Below are positions 21,531 to 31,000 of a stretch of DNA of 64,000 bases, piece after piece. The number at the start of each line of letters is the position of its first letter. Position 1 is the first letter of the stretch. Location of the stretch: positions 162,844,101 through 162,908,100 of the forward strand of contig NC_053494.1 in assembly GCF_905171775.1 (NCBI RefSeq). Direction: 5' to 3'. Position numbers and translations under genes: made by a program. Below the pieces are notes generated by a model that did no database searches, was not told the origin of the DNA, and saw only the letters and a list, made by a program, of their open reading frames with translations. This DNA comes from Rana temporaria (taxonomy: Eukaryota > Chordata > Amphibia > Anura > Ranidae).

Positions 21531-22135
21531 CTAAACACATCCATCCAGAAACTCATGATATGGCTCAGGTACTATTGAGCGTATCTCTGAATCAGATTCA
21601 ATGCACAGCAGAGGGCAAGAGACCTTGGGAGGTATGGGCAGGCAGTGTTCTTGACAATAGGAAGACTGAAACATGATATTTACGGAGCCCCAATCAATTT
21701 GTGGATTGTAGGCCTCTAGCCAGGCTAGGCCCAAGATGACTGGAAACAGAGGGGATGCAATTGCAGACTCAGCAGTTCCTTATGGTCTGTAGAAGTGATC
21801 ACAGGTAGTGGAGGGGTTTCCTGGGTCACCAGACCAGACTTGATATGGGACCCGTCTGCCAGAAATATGGAGAGTCCTTGGGCCCTGGTTCGGAGTGGGA
21901 TGAGTTGTTGATTTACAAAGTTCAGGTCAATAAAACAACTACATGCCCCAGAGTCAATTATTGCAGTAACTGGCACAGGTCTTACTGGAAGCTGAAATGA
22001 GATGGGAAGAGACAGGTCCGTAGTGTTGGCAGAGGACGCTGGATAACTGGATGTAGAGATAGATAGACATCTACGGAACTTTGCTGGACATAGTGGCCGG
22101 CCCCCCCACAGTACAGGCAAAGGTTGTTCTGTCAC
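21531..22135 (-). pseudogene. Gypsy protease region
   Basis: The minus strand encodes a retropepsin-like domain: hydrophobic strand then IIDSGACSCFID (the DSG active-site triad of an aspartic protease that acts as a dimer), later FLADGSHIKSG, then a continuation in another frame with LGLAWLEAYNPQIDW (the ILG(M/L)xWL motif). A frameshift lies near 21,730. In a live element it would cleave the Gag-Pol polyprotein. Confidence 0.8.
22080..22135 (-). pseudogene. Gypsy gag zinc-knuckle remnant
   Basis: The sequence CLYCGG followed after a shift by HYVQQ is the start of a CCHC zinc knuckle (C-x2-C-x4-H). The frame changes within the run of G (GGGGGGG on the minus strand, CCCCCCC on + near 22,100). 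Confidence 0.5.
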
Positions 22136-22315
22136 CCGCAGATAATGAGGGTCTCATTAATTCAAGTTCAGGCTCAGGGATATTTGGTGTCTGTTTAACT
22201 GGTATAGGATTGACTGAGACAGGACTGGTGAAAGCGCGGTGAGCGGACACTCGGGATAACATCCAGGTTGGACGGATCTTCTGGGTAGCTTTCTCTGTCT
22301 TCCGAAGGCGTCGGT

Positions 22316-23104
22316 CTATCTGGTCAGAGTAATAAAAGTCTCCAGTGAGTTTGGTATACCGACCCAGGCCAGTTCATCCTTTAAGCTTTTAAATAGGCCA
22401 AGGCAAAACTGGTGCTGCAGGGCTGCGTTATTCCACTGGGTATCTGCGCTCCAGCGTCTGCAGTCTGTAACATAGTCTTCAACCGCTCTGCGGCCTTGCT
22501 GGAGTGCATGGAGGGCAGCCTCTGCAGTAGAAGTCCGTTGTGGGTCATCGTATAACAGTGACATGGCATTGAAGAAGGATGACAAAGAGTCCAGCATAAC
22601 ATGGCGTTCTTCAAGCAAGCGATGGGCCCAGGTCTGAGGTTCACCCTGCAGTAGAGAAATGATGAACCCCACAATGGTGGTTTCCAGGAAAAACGTCAGA
22701 GGTTGTAATGAAAAATACAATTCACATGTGTTGCGGAATGATCGAAACGTATTTCGGTCCCCAGAAAATCTCTCCGGAATGGGGACCCTTGGCTCTGGAG
22801 GTAGCATCCTTACAGTGGTTGCCGTAGTAACCTATGTTGGTGTCCTGCTAGTAGGAGTATTTGCAGTGGTAGCCAGTGATTACACTTGTCCCTCCAAACG
22901 CATATAACCGTCCTAGAGAGATTTCACCACTTGAGTGAGGGCTGAGAGGTGTTGGCAAATCTCATCTGTGGAGGAGGTCCCTCTTGCAGGCTCAGGCATG
23001 GCTGTTTGATACTGACACGTACCTTGGAGGTGAGCGTGACATGCAGAGGGAGACCTCTCATACAGCCCTGGCTCCAGAGTCACTGGAGTTGAGACAGTGA
23101 CCAT
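22316..23104 (-). pseudogene. Gypsy gag
   Basis: The main open part (22,807-22,316, 163 residues) reads PEPRVPIPERFSGDRNTFRSF, CELYFSLQP, IVGFIISLLQGEPQTWAHRL and LALAWVG-like C-terminal text, the retrotransposon gag/capsid pattern shared with domesticated RTL/PEG10 genes. Upstream in the same region (23,104-22,913) is an N-terminal piece with ICQHLSALTQVVKSL, separated by stop codons. The gag protein would form the capsid. Domestication is unlikely because upstream and downstream frames are broken. Confidence 0.75.
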
Positions 23105-23159
23105 AGGAGCACAGTGAGGTATTAGTGCCTGCAGAGTTTTCTTGCCTGGAGATGATGGC

Positions 23160-23300
23160 AGCTGACAGAGACAAGAACCCGCCTAGGTGCTGTGGATGCA
23201 GGTCAGCAGATGCAGGTGCCCTGAGGATGCAGGTCAGCAGATGCAGGTGCCCTGAGGATACAGGTCAGCGGATGCAGGTGCGCTGAGGGGCAGCGGATGT
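23160..23300. repeat. Short tandem repeat in gypsy leader
   Basis: A unit of about 31 bp with GATGCAGGTCAGCAGATGCA / GGTGCCCTGAGG recurs three to four times. It lies in what would be the gypsy 5' leader. Confidence 0.65.
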
Positions 23301-23606
23301 AGATGCACACAGATGCAAGACAGCAGGCAGGAGCAAGGTCAGACTAGCCAGGTAATACACAGTGGATTGGTCAGGCAGAAGCGGCAGGCAAAGAATGGTC
23401 TGGGTTAGTAACGGAGGATCAGGCAGACAAGTAAACAGAGCAAGGTCAAGGAAGCCAAGGGTCATGACTCGGGATGAGCTCGATGTTCGGATCGAACATA
23501 AGTTCGAACATCGGGTGTTCACCCGTTTGCCGAACAGCGAACATTATGGGGCGTTCGCGGAAATGCCATAGTGCAGTTGCTACTACACTTCTGGTGGTGT
23601 ACACAG

Positions 23607-24478
23607 TACATTTGTAGCGGCCTGCTACTTTCTAGCCGGCGCTGCTTTAAATTTAGAGGGTAGTCTGAGAGTTAGTTGACTCAGACTGTATGATTTTTCA
23701 CAAAATATGGGCCTCTGTTCCAGCCATGACTGTACTGTAAGTGACCACTATTGTTATCTGGGGTGTCGTTATCACTCCAGGCCAAGGGTGGCAGCAGTCA
23801 GGTCAAGGTGTTTTGGGTGTTTCCCTTCAGCAGCCAATCAGAGGGAGTTGATCGTCCCGCTGTGCATGCTGGGGAGGAGTACTTAAGGGACAGACGTCAT
23901 TAGTCCGGGGTCATCATCGATCCTGGGTCTGTCGTCCCACCACCCCCTATGTGTGGCCCTTCTGGCCGGGGTGCGTGTTCTAGTGTTCCTGGCTCCGGGA
24001 CCACGTTTGGTCTGGGGTTGTGATCTACTAAGTAGGCCTGGTAGTCAGACTGGGTCTATGTTTGCAGAGTGGTCCTGTGCTGTCCGTCCTGAGGGAGGAA
24101 GCCACTCGATGAAGAACCTGTCTTGGAGAGCACCGAGCAAGAGGCTGGTATCTCAGGAGAGGCCTAGAACGTCATCGAAGGACCCACTATTACTGAGAGG
24201 CTGAGTGATGGTCGCCTGTCAGTTCTGAGTTCACAAGAATTTATTTAAGGGAGATCCAGGTGCTTAATCCTGTGCTGAGAGGATTCTGGACCGAATATAT
24301 CTCCATCTTTGGGAAGGTCTGTGGCAGAGACTTTACCAAGTTTCCGTGTGACATCCTGGCTGCTAGGTTAGTGAGAGAGGCCTATCCATGTGCACAATAC
24401 CCACTCTGGCTAGAGTGGCGACGAAAGCTATGTTGCTGGAAGCAGGAGTGTTTCTGAACAAAGTTATACACCTGAATA
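23607..24478 (+). other. LTR-like segment of a second element (tentative)
   Basis: Starts with TGTAGCGGCCTGC, contains CCAATCA (about 23,833) and a TATA-like TACTTAAGGG (about 23,879) followed by a CCTGGGTCTGTCGTCCC region, a promoter-like order resembling a retroelement LTR or leader. No matching second LTR or internal coding region is seen. The short frames in it do not resemble known proteins. Confidence 0.25.
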
Positions 24479-24503
24479 GGGATGAGCCGAACACCCCCCC
24501 TTT

Positions 24504-25839
24504 CAGGGCCGTCTTAATAGCATAATGGGCCCCTGGGCAAAGTAATGCTCTGGGGCCCCTACAATGGAGACAGTGCAGGTAAACAGACATCAAGTAGGTA
24601 GGTGGCAGACAAGCGCAGCTTCCCCTTTTGGGTGGAGATCTGCACTAACAACATGAACAATCATTCTGTACAGCAAATACTACATACATAAAGTGACAAA
24701 GCTGCTAGATTGATGCCCCCCAGCACTCTGAACCCTCTACACTCCAGATATCCCCCCAGCACTCTGAACCCTCTACACTCCAGATATCCCCCCAGTACTC
24801 TGACCCCTCTACTCCCCAGATATCCCCCCAGCACTCTGACCCCTCTACACCCCAGATATCCCCCCCAGCACTCTGACCCCTCTACTCCCCAGATACCCCC
24901 CCAGCACTCTGACCCCTCTACACCCCAGATATCCCCCCAGCACTCTGACCCCTCTACACCCCACATATCCCCCCAGCACTCTGACACCTCTACTCCCCAA
25001 AAATCCCCCCAGCACTCTGACCCCTCTACGCCCCAGATATCCCCCCGGCACTCTGACCCCTCTACTCCCCAGATATCCACCCAGTACTCTGACCCCTCTA
25101 CTCCCCAGATATCCCACCAGCACTCTGACCCCTCTACACCGCAGATATCCCCCCCAGCACTCTGACCCCTCTACTCCCCAGCACTCTGACCCCTCTACAC
25201 CCCAGATATCCCCCCAGCACTCTGACCCCTCTACACCCCACATATCCCCCCAGTACTCTTACCCCTCTACTCCCCAGATATCCCCCCAGCACTCTGACCC
25301 CTCTATACCCCAGATATCCCCCCCAGCACTCTGACCCCTCTACTCCCCAGATATCCCCCCAGCACTCTGACCCCTCTACACCCCAGATATCCCCCCAGCA
25401 CTCTGACCCCTCTACACCCCACATATCCCCCCAGCACTCTGACACCTCTACTCCCCAAAAATCCCCCCAGCACTCTGACCCCTCTACGCCCCAGATATCC
25501 CCCTGGCACTCTGACCCCCTCTACTCCCCAGATATCCCCCCAGCACACTGACCCCTCTACACCCCAGATATACCCCCAGCACTCTGACCCCTCTACGCCC
25601 CAGATATCCCCCGGCACTCTGACCCCTCTAAACCCCAGATATCCCCCCAGCACTCTGAGCCCTCTACTCCCCAGATATCCCCCCAGCACTCTGACCCCCT
25701 CTACTCCCCAGATATCCCCCCAGCACTCTTACCCCTCTACACCATAGATATCTATGCTTTGGGGAGAGTGCAGGGGCCCCCCATGCAGCTGGGGCCCCTG
25801 GGCAGTGCCCTGGTGTGCCCTCTCATTAAGACAGCCCTG
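24504..25839. mobile_element. hAT-like non-autonomous element with internal minisatellite
   Basis: Inverted ends CAGGGCCGTCTTAATAG / TCATTAAGACAGCCCTG (CAGGG start typical of hAT) enclose 1,336 bp. Flanks CCCCCTTT and CCCCCGTT match in 7 of 8 positions, consistent with an 8-bp TSD. Sub-terminal blocks GGGGCCCCTACAATGG and GCTGGGGCCCCTGGGCAG lie inside each end. No transposase; the interior is mostly minisatellite. Confidence 0.75.
24712..25745. repeat. 36-37-bp minisatellite, about 28 copies
   Basis: Units contain CACTCTGACCCCTCTAC and CCCAGATATCCCCCCAG; successive units are spaced by 36 or 37 bp (for example 24,797, 24,833, 24,870). Variation includes TACT/CACT, ACAC/ACTC and CACATATC/CAGATATC, and several variants alternate, hinting at higher-order duplication (the block near 24,960-25,040 recurs near 25,425-25,500). 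The long Pro/Ser/Thr and Gly/Val/Arg reading frames here are by-products of the repeat. Confidence 0.95.
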
Positions 25840-26299
25840 CCCCCGTTCGGTTCGCACCAGAACCTTCGAACGGACCGATCGTTGGCGTGAACTTTAGAAC
25901 CCCATTGAAGTCTATAGGGCTCGAATGTTCGAAATCAAAAGTGATAATTTTAAAGGCTAATGTACAAGTTATTGTCGTAAAACATGTATCAATGGAAAAA
26001 AAAGTTTTAAAAACTGACGTTTTTTCAGGAGCAGTGATTTTAATAAAGCTTAAAGTGAAAAAAATCCTTTAAATATCGTACCTGCTGGGTGTCTATCGTA
26101 TGCCTGTGAGGTGGCACGTGTTTAGAACTGTCCCTGCACAAAATGACATTACTATAGGAAAAAACGTCATTTAAAACTGTTTGTGGCTTTAATGCGATGT
26201 CTGGTCCCTGCAATATGGATGAAAATCATTGAGAAAAATAGCATGGGTTCCCCCCCCCCCTCCCCCAGGTCATTACCGGCCCCTTTGGCCCTATATACT

Positions 26300-26558
26300 T
26301 TGAACAGCAGTATACAGGCGGTGCAAACAAGACAGGGACTGTAGGTTTGTTGTTAAGTCTGTTAGCAGATTGGCCTCTACAAACTCTGCAGTGTCTAAAT
26401 AATACCTAAAATTGCGAGCAACTGAGCATGTGCAGAGAATGGTGAGACAGCGTATTACTGGATTTTACACAGTAGACACTTATTTTTAACGTTTTACATA
26501 TCTATATATTTACATATCTATACATGCAAAATGGGGCCAGCCTGAAGTGATCCTGCGC
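26300..26558. other. No recognised feature
   Basis: Tail of the family C region fading into AT-rich sequence; nothing else is recognised. Confidence 0.4.
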
Positions 26559-26890
26559 TAGGGTTGCCACCTTTTCTTCAAGCCAAACCCCAACACTTTG
26601 GTGGCCTGGGACACCTTTGAGTGGCCCAAAGAGAATTGTAATGCAGTGCGCATAGCATGCCCCTAGCAATCAGTGGATGTGGCCAAATTGCTCTTGCTGA
26701 CATCATCGCCCTGCTCCCCAGCGATGTCGAACCTGCCCCCAGACAGCCGCCTAAAGCTCCTGGACAGCAACAGATTTGTGTGTGACTGTCTTGGTTACTT
26801 GGGGAGCCACAGCCTGGTCTGAATAATGTTTCAGACAAATGACTCAAAACCCGGACTGTCTGTGTAAATCCTGGAAAGGTGGGAACCCTA
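26559..26890. repeat. hAT-like MITE (TAGGGTTGCCACCT ends)
   Basis: Inverted ends TAGGGTTGCCACCTTTTC / GGAAAGGTGGGAACCCTA and a non-coding interior. A convincing 8-bp duplication is not seen, so the superfamily is tentative. Confidence 0.5.
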
Positions 26891-27600
26891 TCTAACTCTG
26901 GGCTTCAGCAAAATGGCAGCCTCCAGCAGGAAGAGACAAGAGCAATGCTGCAGACAATTTGCAGCACACACCAATTTTGGTAGCATAAGTATTAATGTGG
27001 AATGTATGATCCTTGCTAAAGAACATTTGTTTTTATCAAGTTGTTATGGCTAAAGTTTCCCGCTTTAATAGTTTGTTATGTAACAAATTTTAAATATTAA
27101 ATATAACTATTTTAAATAAGGTCATTCTTTTTGAAACACACCATATTATCTAATATATGTATATGTATGTGTATTGTACATGTAACGTGTATATGTAGTA
27201 ACCACATAAATGTATATGTATATGTATTAACCACCTAAAGTTAGCAGAATGCATTGAGAGGGATTTAATAAGACTGGAGCAGCTGTGCACAGCAGCCAAC
27301 CAGCTTCCAGCTTTTATTTTCAAAGTTTTAACTGAACAAGCAGAAGATAAAAGTGGATTGGTTGCTTTGCGCAGCTGCTGCAGATTCTGATTATTTGTAG
27401 TATTATGTATATCATTGTTAATATTTGAATTCATGACTTTCCAGTAAATTTTCAACAATGTTTCCTATCAGTATACAGCTGGGAATGGAGAAGTCCTTGT
27501 AGTATAATGGTGACAATGTATGAGGAAATGGAAGCCTCAGGATTCATGTGACAGTAAGGTCACTCACACACTTCTTCCCACAAGTCCTCCCTGCCTCAGC
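26891..27600. other. Upstream intergenic DNA with a repeat paralogous to the Tc1 site
   Basis: The stretch from about 26,910 to 27,060 (CAGCCTCCAGCAGGAAGAGA ... AATGTGGAATGTATGATCC) matches the sequence flanking the Tc1 element at 53,552-56,139 and so preserves an uninterrupted version of that site. The rest is AT-rich and shows nothing I can name. Confidence 0.55.
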
Positions 27601-27608
27601 CAGTAGAA

Positions 27609-27724
27609 GCGCAGTGTGCGCGGCCCGGAGTCTCAATAAAGCTGTTACAAAGTGACCTTGAGTGGGTTCTCCTCCCTCCATCCGGGTTCTCTTTATAAAG
27701 AGCGTGACGCGCTTGCGTGGTGTT
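27609..27724 (+). promoter_or_regulatory. atp5mc3: atp5mc3 core promoter
   Basis: A TATA box, TATAAA, lies at 27,694-27,699, so transcription should start near 27,722-27,730. Upstream at 27,609-27,621 is GCGCAGTGTGCGC, close to the NRF-1 site (GCGCA-TGCGC) but with extra bases between the halves. NRF-1 control of mitochondrial genes is established in vertebrates; its use here is inference. Confidence 0.6.
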
Positions 27725-27751
27725 CTCCGTTCAGTACGACCTCTGGTGCCG
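27725..27751 (+). other. atp5mc3: atp5mc3 exon 1 (5' UTR)
   Basis: Starts about 30 bp after the TATA box; the exact start is not determined. It ends at CCTCTGGTGCCG before the donor GTAAGAG (27,752). Non-coding. Confidence 0.6.
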
Positions 27752-27941
27752 GTAAGAGCAGTGAGACGAGTAGGCCCTGGAACTCGGTTAATCCGCCCTC
27801 ATCCTTCCTCCCGGAGCTCCCTCTGGTATCCCCGGTGTAGGCTAGCGGTAGAGCCTCCTTCAGTCTCCGGGCGGCGGGTGATATTAGCCGGGTGTTGTGT
27901 GTATTTCTGTGTCAGTCATTCTCTCCGTTCTTTCTCCGCAG

Positions 27942-28037
27942 AGGGGCTGAGCCGTGATCCGACACCTGCTAAAGGACACCCACACACCTCCCTCCATCAT
28001 GTATGCCTGTGCGAAGTTCGTCTCTACCCCTTCTCTG
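27942..28037 (+). CDS. atp5mc3: atp5mc3 exon 2 (5' UTR and start of CDS)
   Basis: The acceptor CTTTCTCCGCAG ends at 27,941. The ATG at 27,999 opens the first 13 codons of the mitochondrial presequence. The donor G|GTGAGT begins at 28,038; the intron falls between codons. Confidence 0.9.
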
Positions 28038-31000
28038 GTGAGTAGCCGCCTCTGGGCCTAGTCCGCTGCGCCCGGCCTGTGTAGGTCAAAGTCAATGTCT
28101 TCCCGCACACGGGCCGCGCAGCCTCCTTCCGGCCTCCTCCCTTCACTGAAGACCGGGGCCCGGCCATGGAGGATCCGCACACTCCCTGCCCGTGTCAGCG
28201 GCCTGCAGCCGGCCTGTGTGACCTTAGAGGAGGCCAAGGACATGGCAGTGCAGGATCCGCTCTGCGGGGTGAAGGGCTGGGCCGTGATTGGATGTGGTGG
28301 CGCGGTGTGCATTCTACACCTTCCCTCCTTAAACTCTTTATATTGATTTGTGATTTTTCATCTCTGAAGGCCGATCTGTTGGCTGACTCCTCTTGACATT
28401 GAGCATTGCGGGGCGCTGTCTGCATTGGATTTGCATTGTGATGCCTGTTCAGCATTGGGGGTCAGGACACTTGTCTGCATGCAGTTTGCATTATAATGCC
28501 TTGCAGCACTGGGGTCACTGGTTTAAATCCCAGTCATGGAGTGTGCCTTATACTGCATTGCAGCACTGTAATCCTTGGTTTTAATCTGTCAGGACACTTG
28601 TTTACATTATAATGCCCTTCAGCACTGGTGACTCCCAGTCAGGACACCTGTCTGCATGGTGATTTCAATATAGGGCCTTGCAGCACAAAGTCATTGGTTT
28701 AAATTTCCAAAATTACACTTGTCTGCATAGTTTGTATTATAATGCCCTTCAGCACTGGTGTCCTCAGTTTAGATCCCAGCCAGGACACTGGTCTGCATTG
28801 AGTTTGCATTTTAGTTCCTTGCTGCACCAAGGTCCATGTGTTAAATCCCAGTCTGGACACTTGTCTGCATAAAGATTGCTTTTTGTTTCCTCCTGCACTC
28901 CAATGATGTGCTGCAAGGTTAACTGGCTCCTGTCCTAGTAGAGTGTGTGATGGGGACTTGATTGTAAGCTTGACAGAAGTGAATGGACAGTATGTAAATT
29001 GTTAGTGTTATCTATGCTAGTGATGAGTAAAATTGCTTTTTTTTTTTTTGTCTGTAGATCCGGGCTGGGTCCAAGGCTCTGTACAGACCGCTTTCTGCAT
29101 CAGTTCTGTCCCGGCCAGAGGTCCGAACTGGAGAGGTAAGTGGAGTCGTGTGTTTTTTGTTTTTTTTGTAACTTCTTGGTAGTCAGGTGTTCTAAAAGAA
29201 CAGATTAGGTGTCTTATAAATCAGTGGCCATCAACCCTGTCCTCCGGGCCCACTAACAGGCCAGGTTTGCAAGATAACTGAAATGCATCACAGGTGATAT
29301 CATGTGCTGCTCTGTGATTGCAGTTGTCTAGTCTGCATCTCCCCAAGATAATGCATAAAACCTGGCTTGTTGGTGAGCCATGAGGACAGGGTTGACCATC
29401 ACTGCTATAGATCACCTTGCTTGATGTCTGAACTGTCACACCTGAGTATAACCTCTGCAGAATGACATGTAGAAATTCTGCTGACCTCTGAAGCTTCAGT
29501 AACTGTCAGACTTCAGTGCTAGCAGTCCACAGCGCTGCCTTCAGTTATACAGGCGGCTTAACTTTGAAGGGCATTCTGTTGCAGGTCATTGGGTTAATTC
29601 AAGGACATTACTTCAGCCTCTTATGATAAACCAAACCCTGATCTGCAGATGTTTGAGAAGTGACTGATAGAAGCTACATGTACTTATGCCAATGGAATAA
29701 TTTAATTTTATGTTTTTATTTTTAGGGAAACGCACTCCTCAGTGGGACACAAAATCCATGCATGCAGCTGGTACTAAGGGGATTTCAGACCAGTGCAGTC
29801 AGCAGGGACATTGATACTGCTGCTAAATTCATTGGTGCTGGTGCTGCCACAGTCGGTGTGGCTGGCTCTGGTGCTGGTATTGGAACAGTTTTTGGAAGTC
29901 TCATTATTGGTTATGCAAGGCAAGTTAATTTTACTGCAGTATAAGTTTTAGCATGTTAATTTGCTGTCAGTGGACTTGTATAGAGGCATTTCAGCGTGCC
30001 CCCACACACAAATAGAGCTTGCTTCTGCAGTTTATTTTTAGCACTATAAACAAAAATAGAGTGACAATTTAAGAAACTTTTTTACTTTTTGCTATAATAC
30101 CCCCAAAAAAGATATAAACCTTTTTTTTTTTTCTCAATTTAGGCCAATACGTATTCTAAATATTATTGGTAAAAAATCGCAATAAGCGTTTAACGATTTG
30201 TTTGCGCAAAATCTATAGCATTTACAAAATAGGGGATGGTGTTATGGCATTTTTTTTTTACTACTAATGGTGGCGATCAGCTTTTTTATTTTCCATGACT
30301 GCGACATTATGGCGGACACATGGGACAATTTTGACACATTTTTGGGACCATTGTCATTTTCACAGCAAAAATGCATTCATTACTGTGAAAATGACAATTG
30401 CAGTTAGGAGTTAACCACTAGGGGGCGCTGTAGGAGTTAACCACTAAAGGGTGCTGTAGGGGTTAATTGACCTTATGTGTTTCTAACTGTAGGGGGTGGG
30501 GCTGGACATGTGACATCATTGATCGCCTTTCCCTATATCGGGGAACAGACGATCAGTGACATTGCCACTGTGAAAAACGGGGAAGATGTGTTTACACACT
30601 CCTCTCCCTGTTCAGATCCTATGACTGATCGTGGGACACCGTACAGGTACGTGCCAATGTAAATGTGCAGGAGGTGGTCCTTAAAGGGGTGTTCCAGCCT
30701 TTTTTTAAGTGTTTATTAAAAGCCAGCAGCTACAATTTTGTAGCTGCTGACTTTTAATAAAGACACTTAACCTGCTCCACGGTTCCAGCGACGCGCAGGC
30801 CGGGGCTCCGCTCCTCGCCCTCCCTCGCCGGCCAGCGTCTTCATTCCTAGTGTGGGCACCCGGCAGTGGCAGCTTTCGGCTTCACGGCCGGGCACCCACT
30901 GCGCATGCGTGAGCGGCGCCGTCCGATTGCACAGGCGCTCGTCTACAGGGAGGGGCTGCAATAAGGCGATTAAGCTAATCGCCTTACCAGCCCCTCGGCG

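Larger units (their letters stand above)
18232..23465 (-). mobile_element. Ty3/gypsy (chromovirus-like) retrotransposon, degraded
   Basis: In minus-strand order: leader (about 23,465-23,105), gag (23,104-22,316), a zinc knuckle, protease (22,135-21,725), the start of reverse transcriptase (21,530-21,293), a composite insertion at 20,232-21,292 where the RT catalytic core should be, RNase H (about 20,230-19,150, split by the fold-back at 19,344-19,904) and integrase (19,149-18,232). The order gag-PR-RT-RH-IN and the gag sequence resemble vertebrate chromoviruses of the Sushi type. Frames are broken in gag and lost in RT; neither LTR is clearly intact. Confidence 0.85.
24479..26300 (+). repeat. 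Family C repeat, split by an hAT-like element
   Basis: GGGATGAGCCGAACACCCCC precedes and GTTCGGTTCGCACCAGAACC follows the inserted element; the sequence then continues with AACCCCATTGAAGTCTATAG and the same blocks as at 11,650-12,328. A short unrelated-looking fragment of the family also occurs at 23,470-23,560. Non-coding. Confidence 0.65.

Noticed and set aside
22316..22807. Domesticated gag gene (RTL/PEG10-like)
   Set aside because: The 163-residue frame is open, but upstream gag, zinc knuckle and RT are broken and no host promoter is seen.
24661..25689. Long open frames on both strands over 24.7-25.7 kb (Gly/Val/Arg-rich or Pro/Ser/Thr-rich)
   Set aside because: They follow from the 36-bp minisatellite, whose unit is a multiple of three in places.
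24712..25745. CRISPR-like regular repeat spacing
   Set aside because: No unique spacers; the units are contiguous and this is vertebrate nuclear DNA.
27493..27560. tRNA-like A-box text (TAGTATAATGGTGAC)
   Set aside because: Resembles the start of tRNA-Asp, but no B box, anticodon stem or acceptor pairing follows, so it is not called as a tRNA.
29762..29944. Open frame running past atp5mc3 exon 4
   Set aside because: The residues after YAR come from reading into the intron; the GC donor at 29,920 ends the exon.
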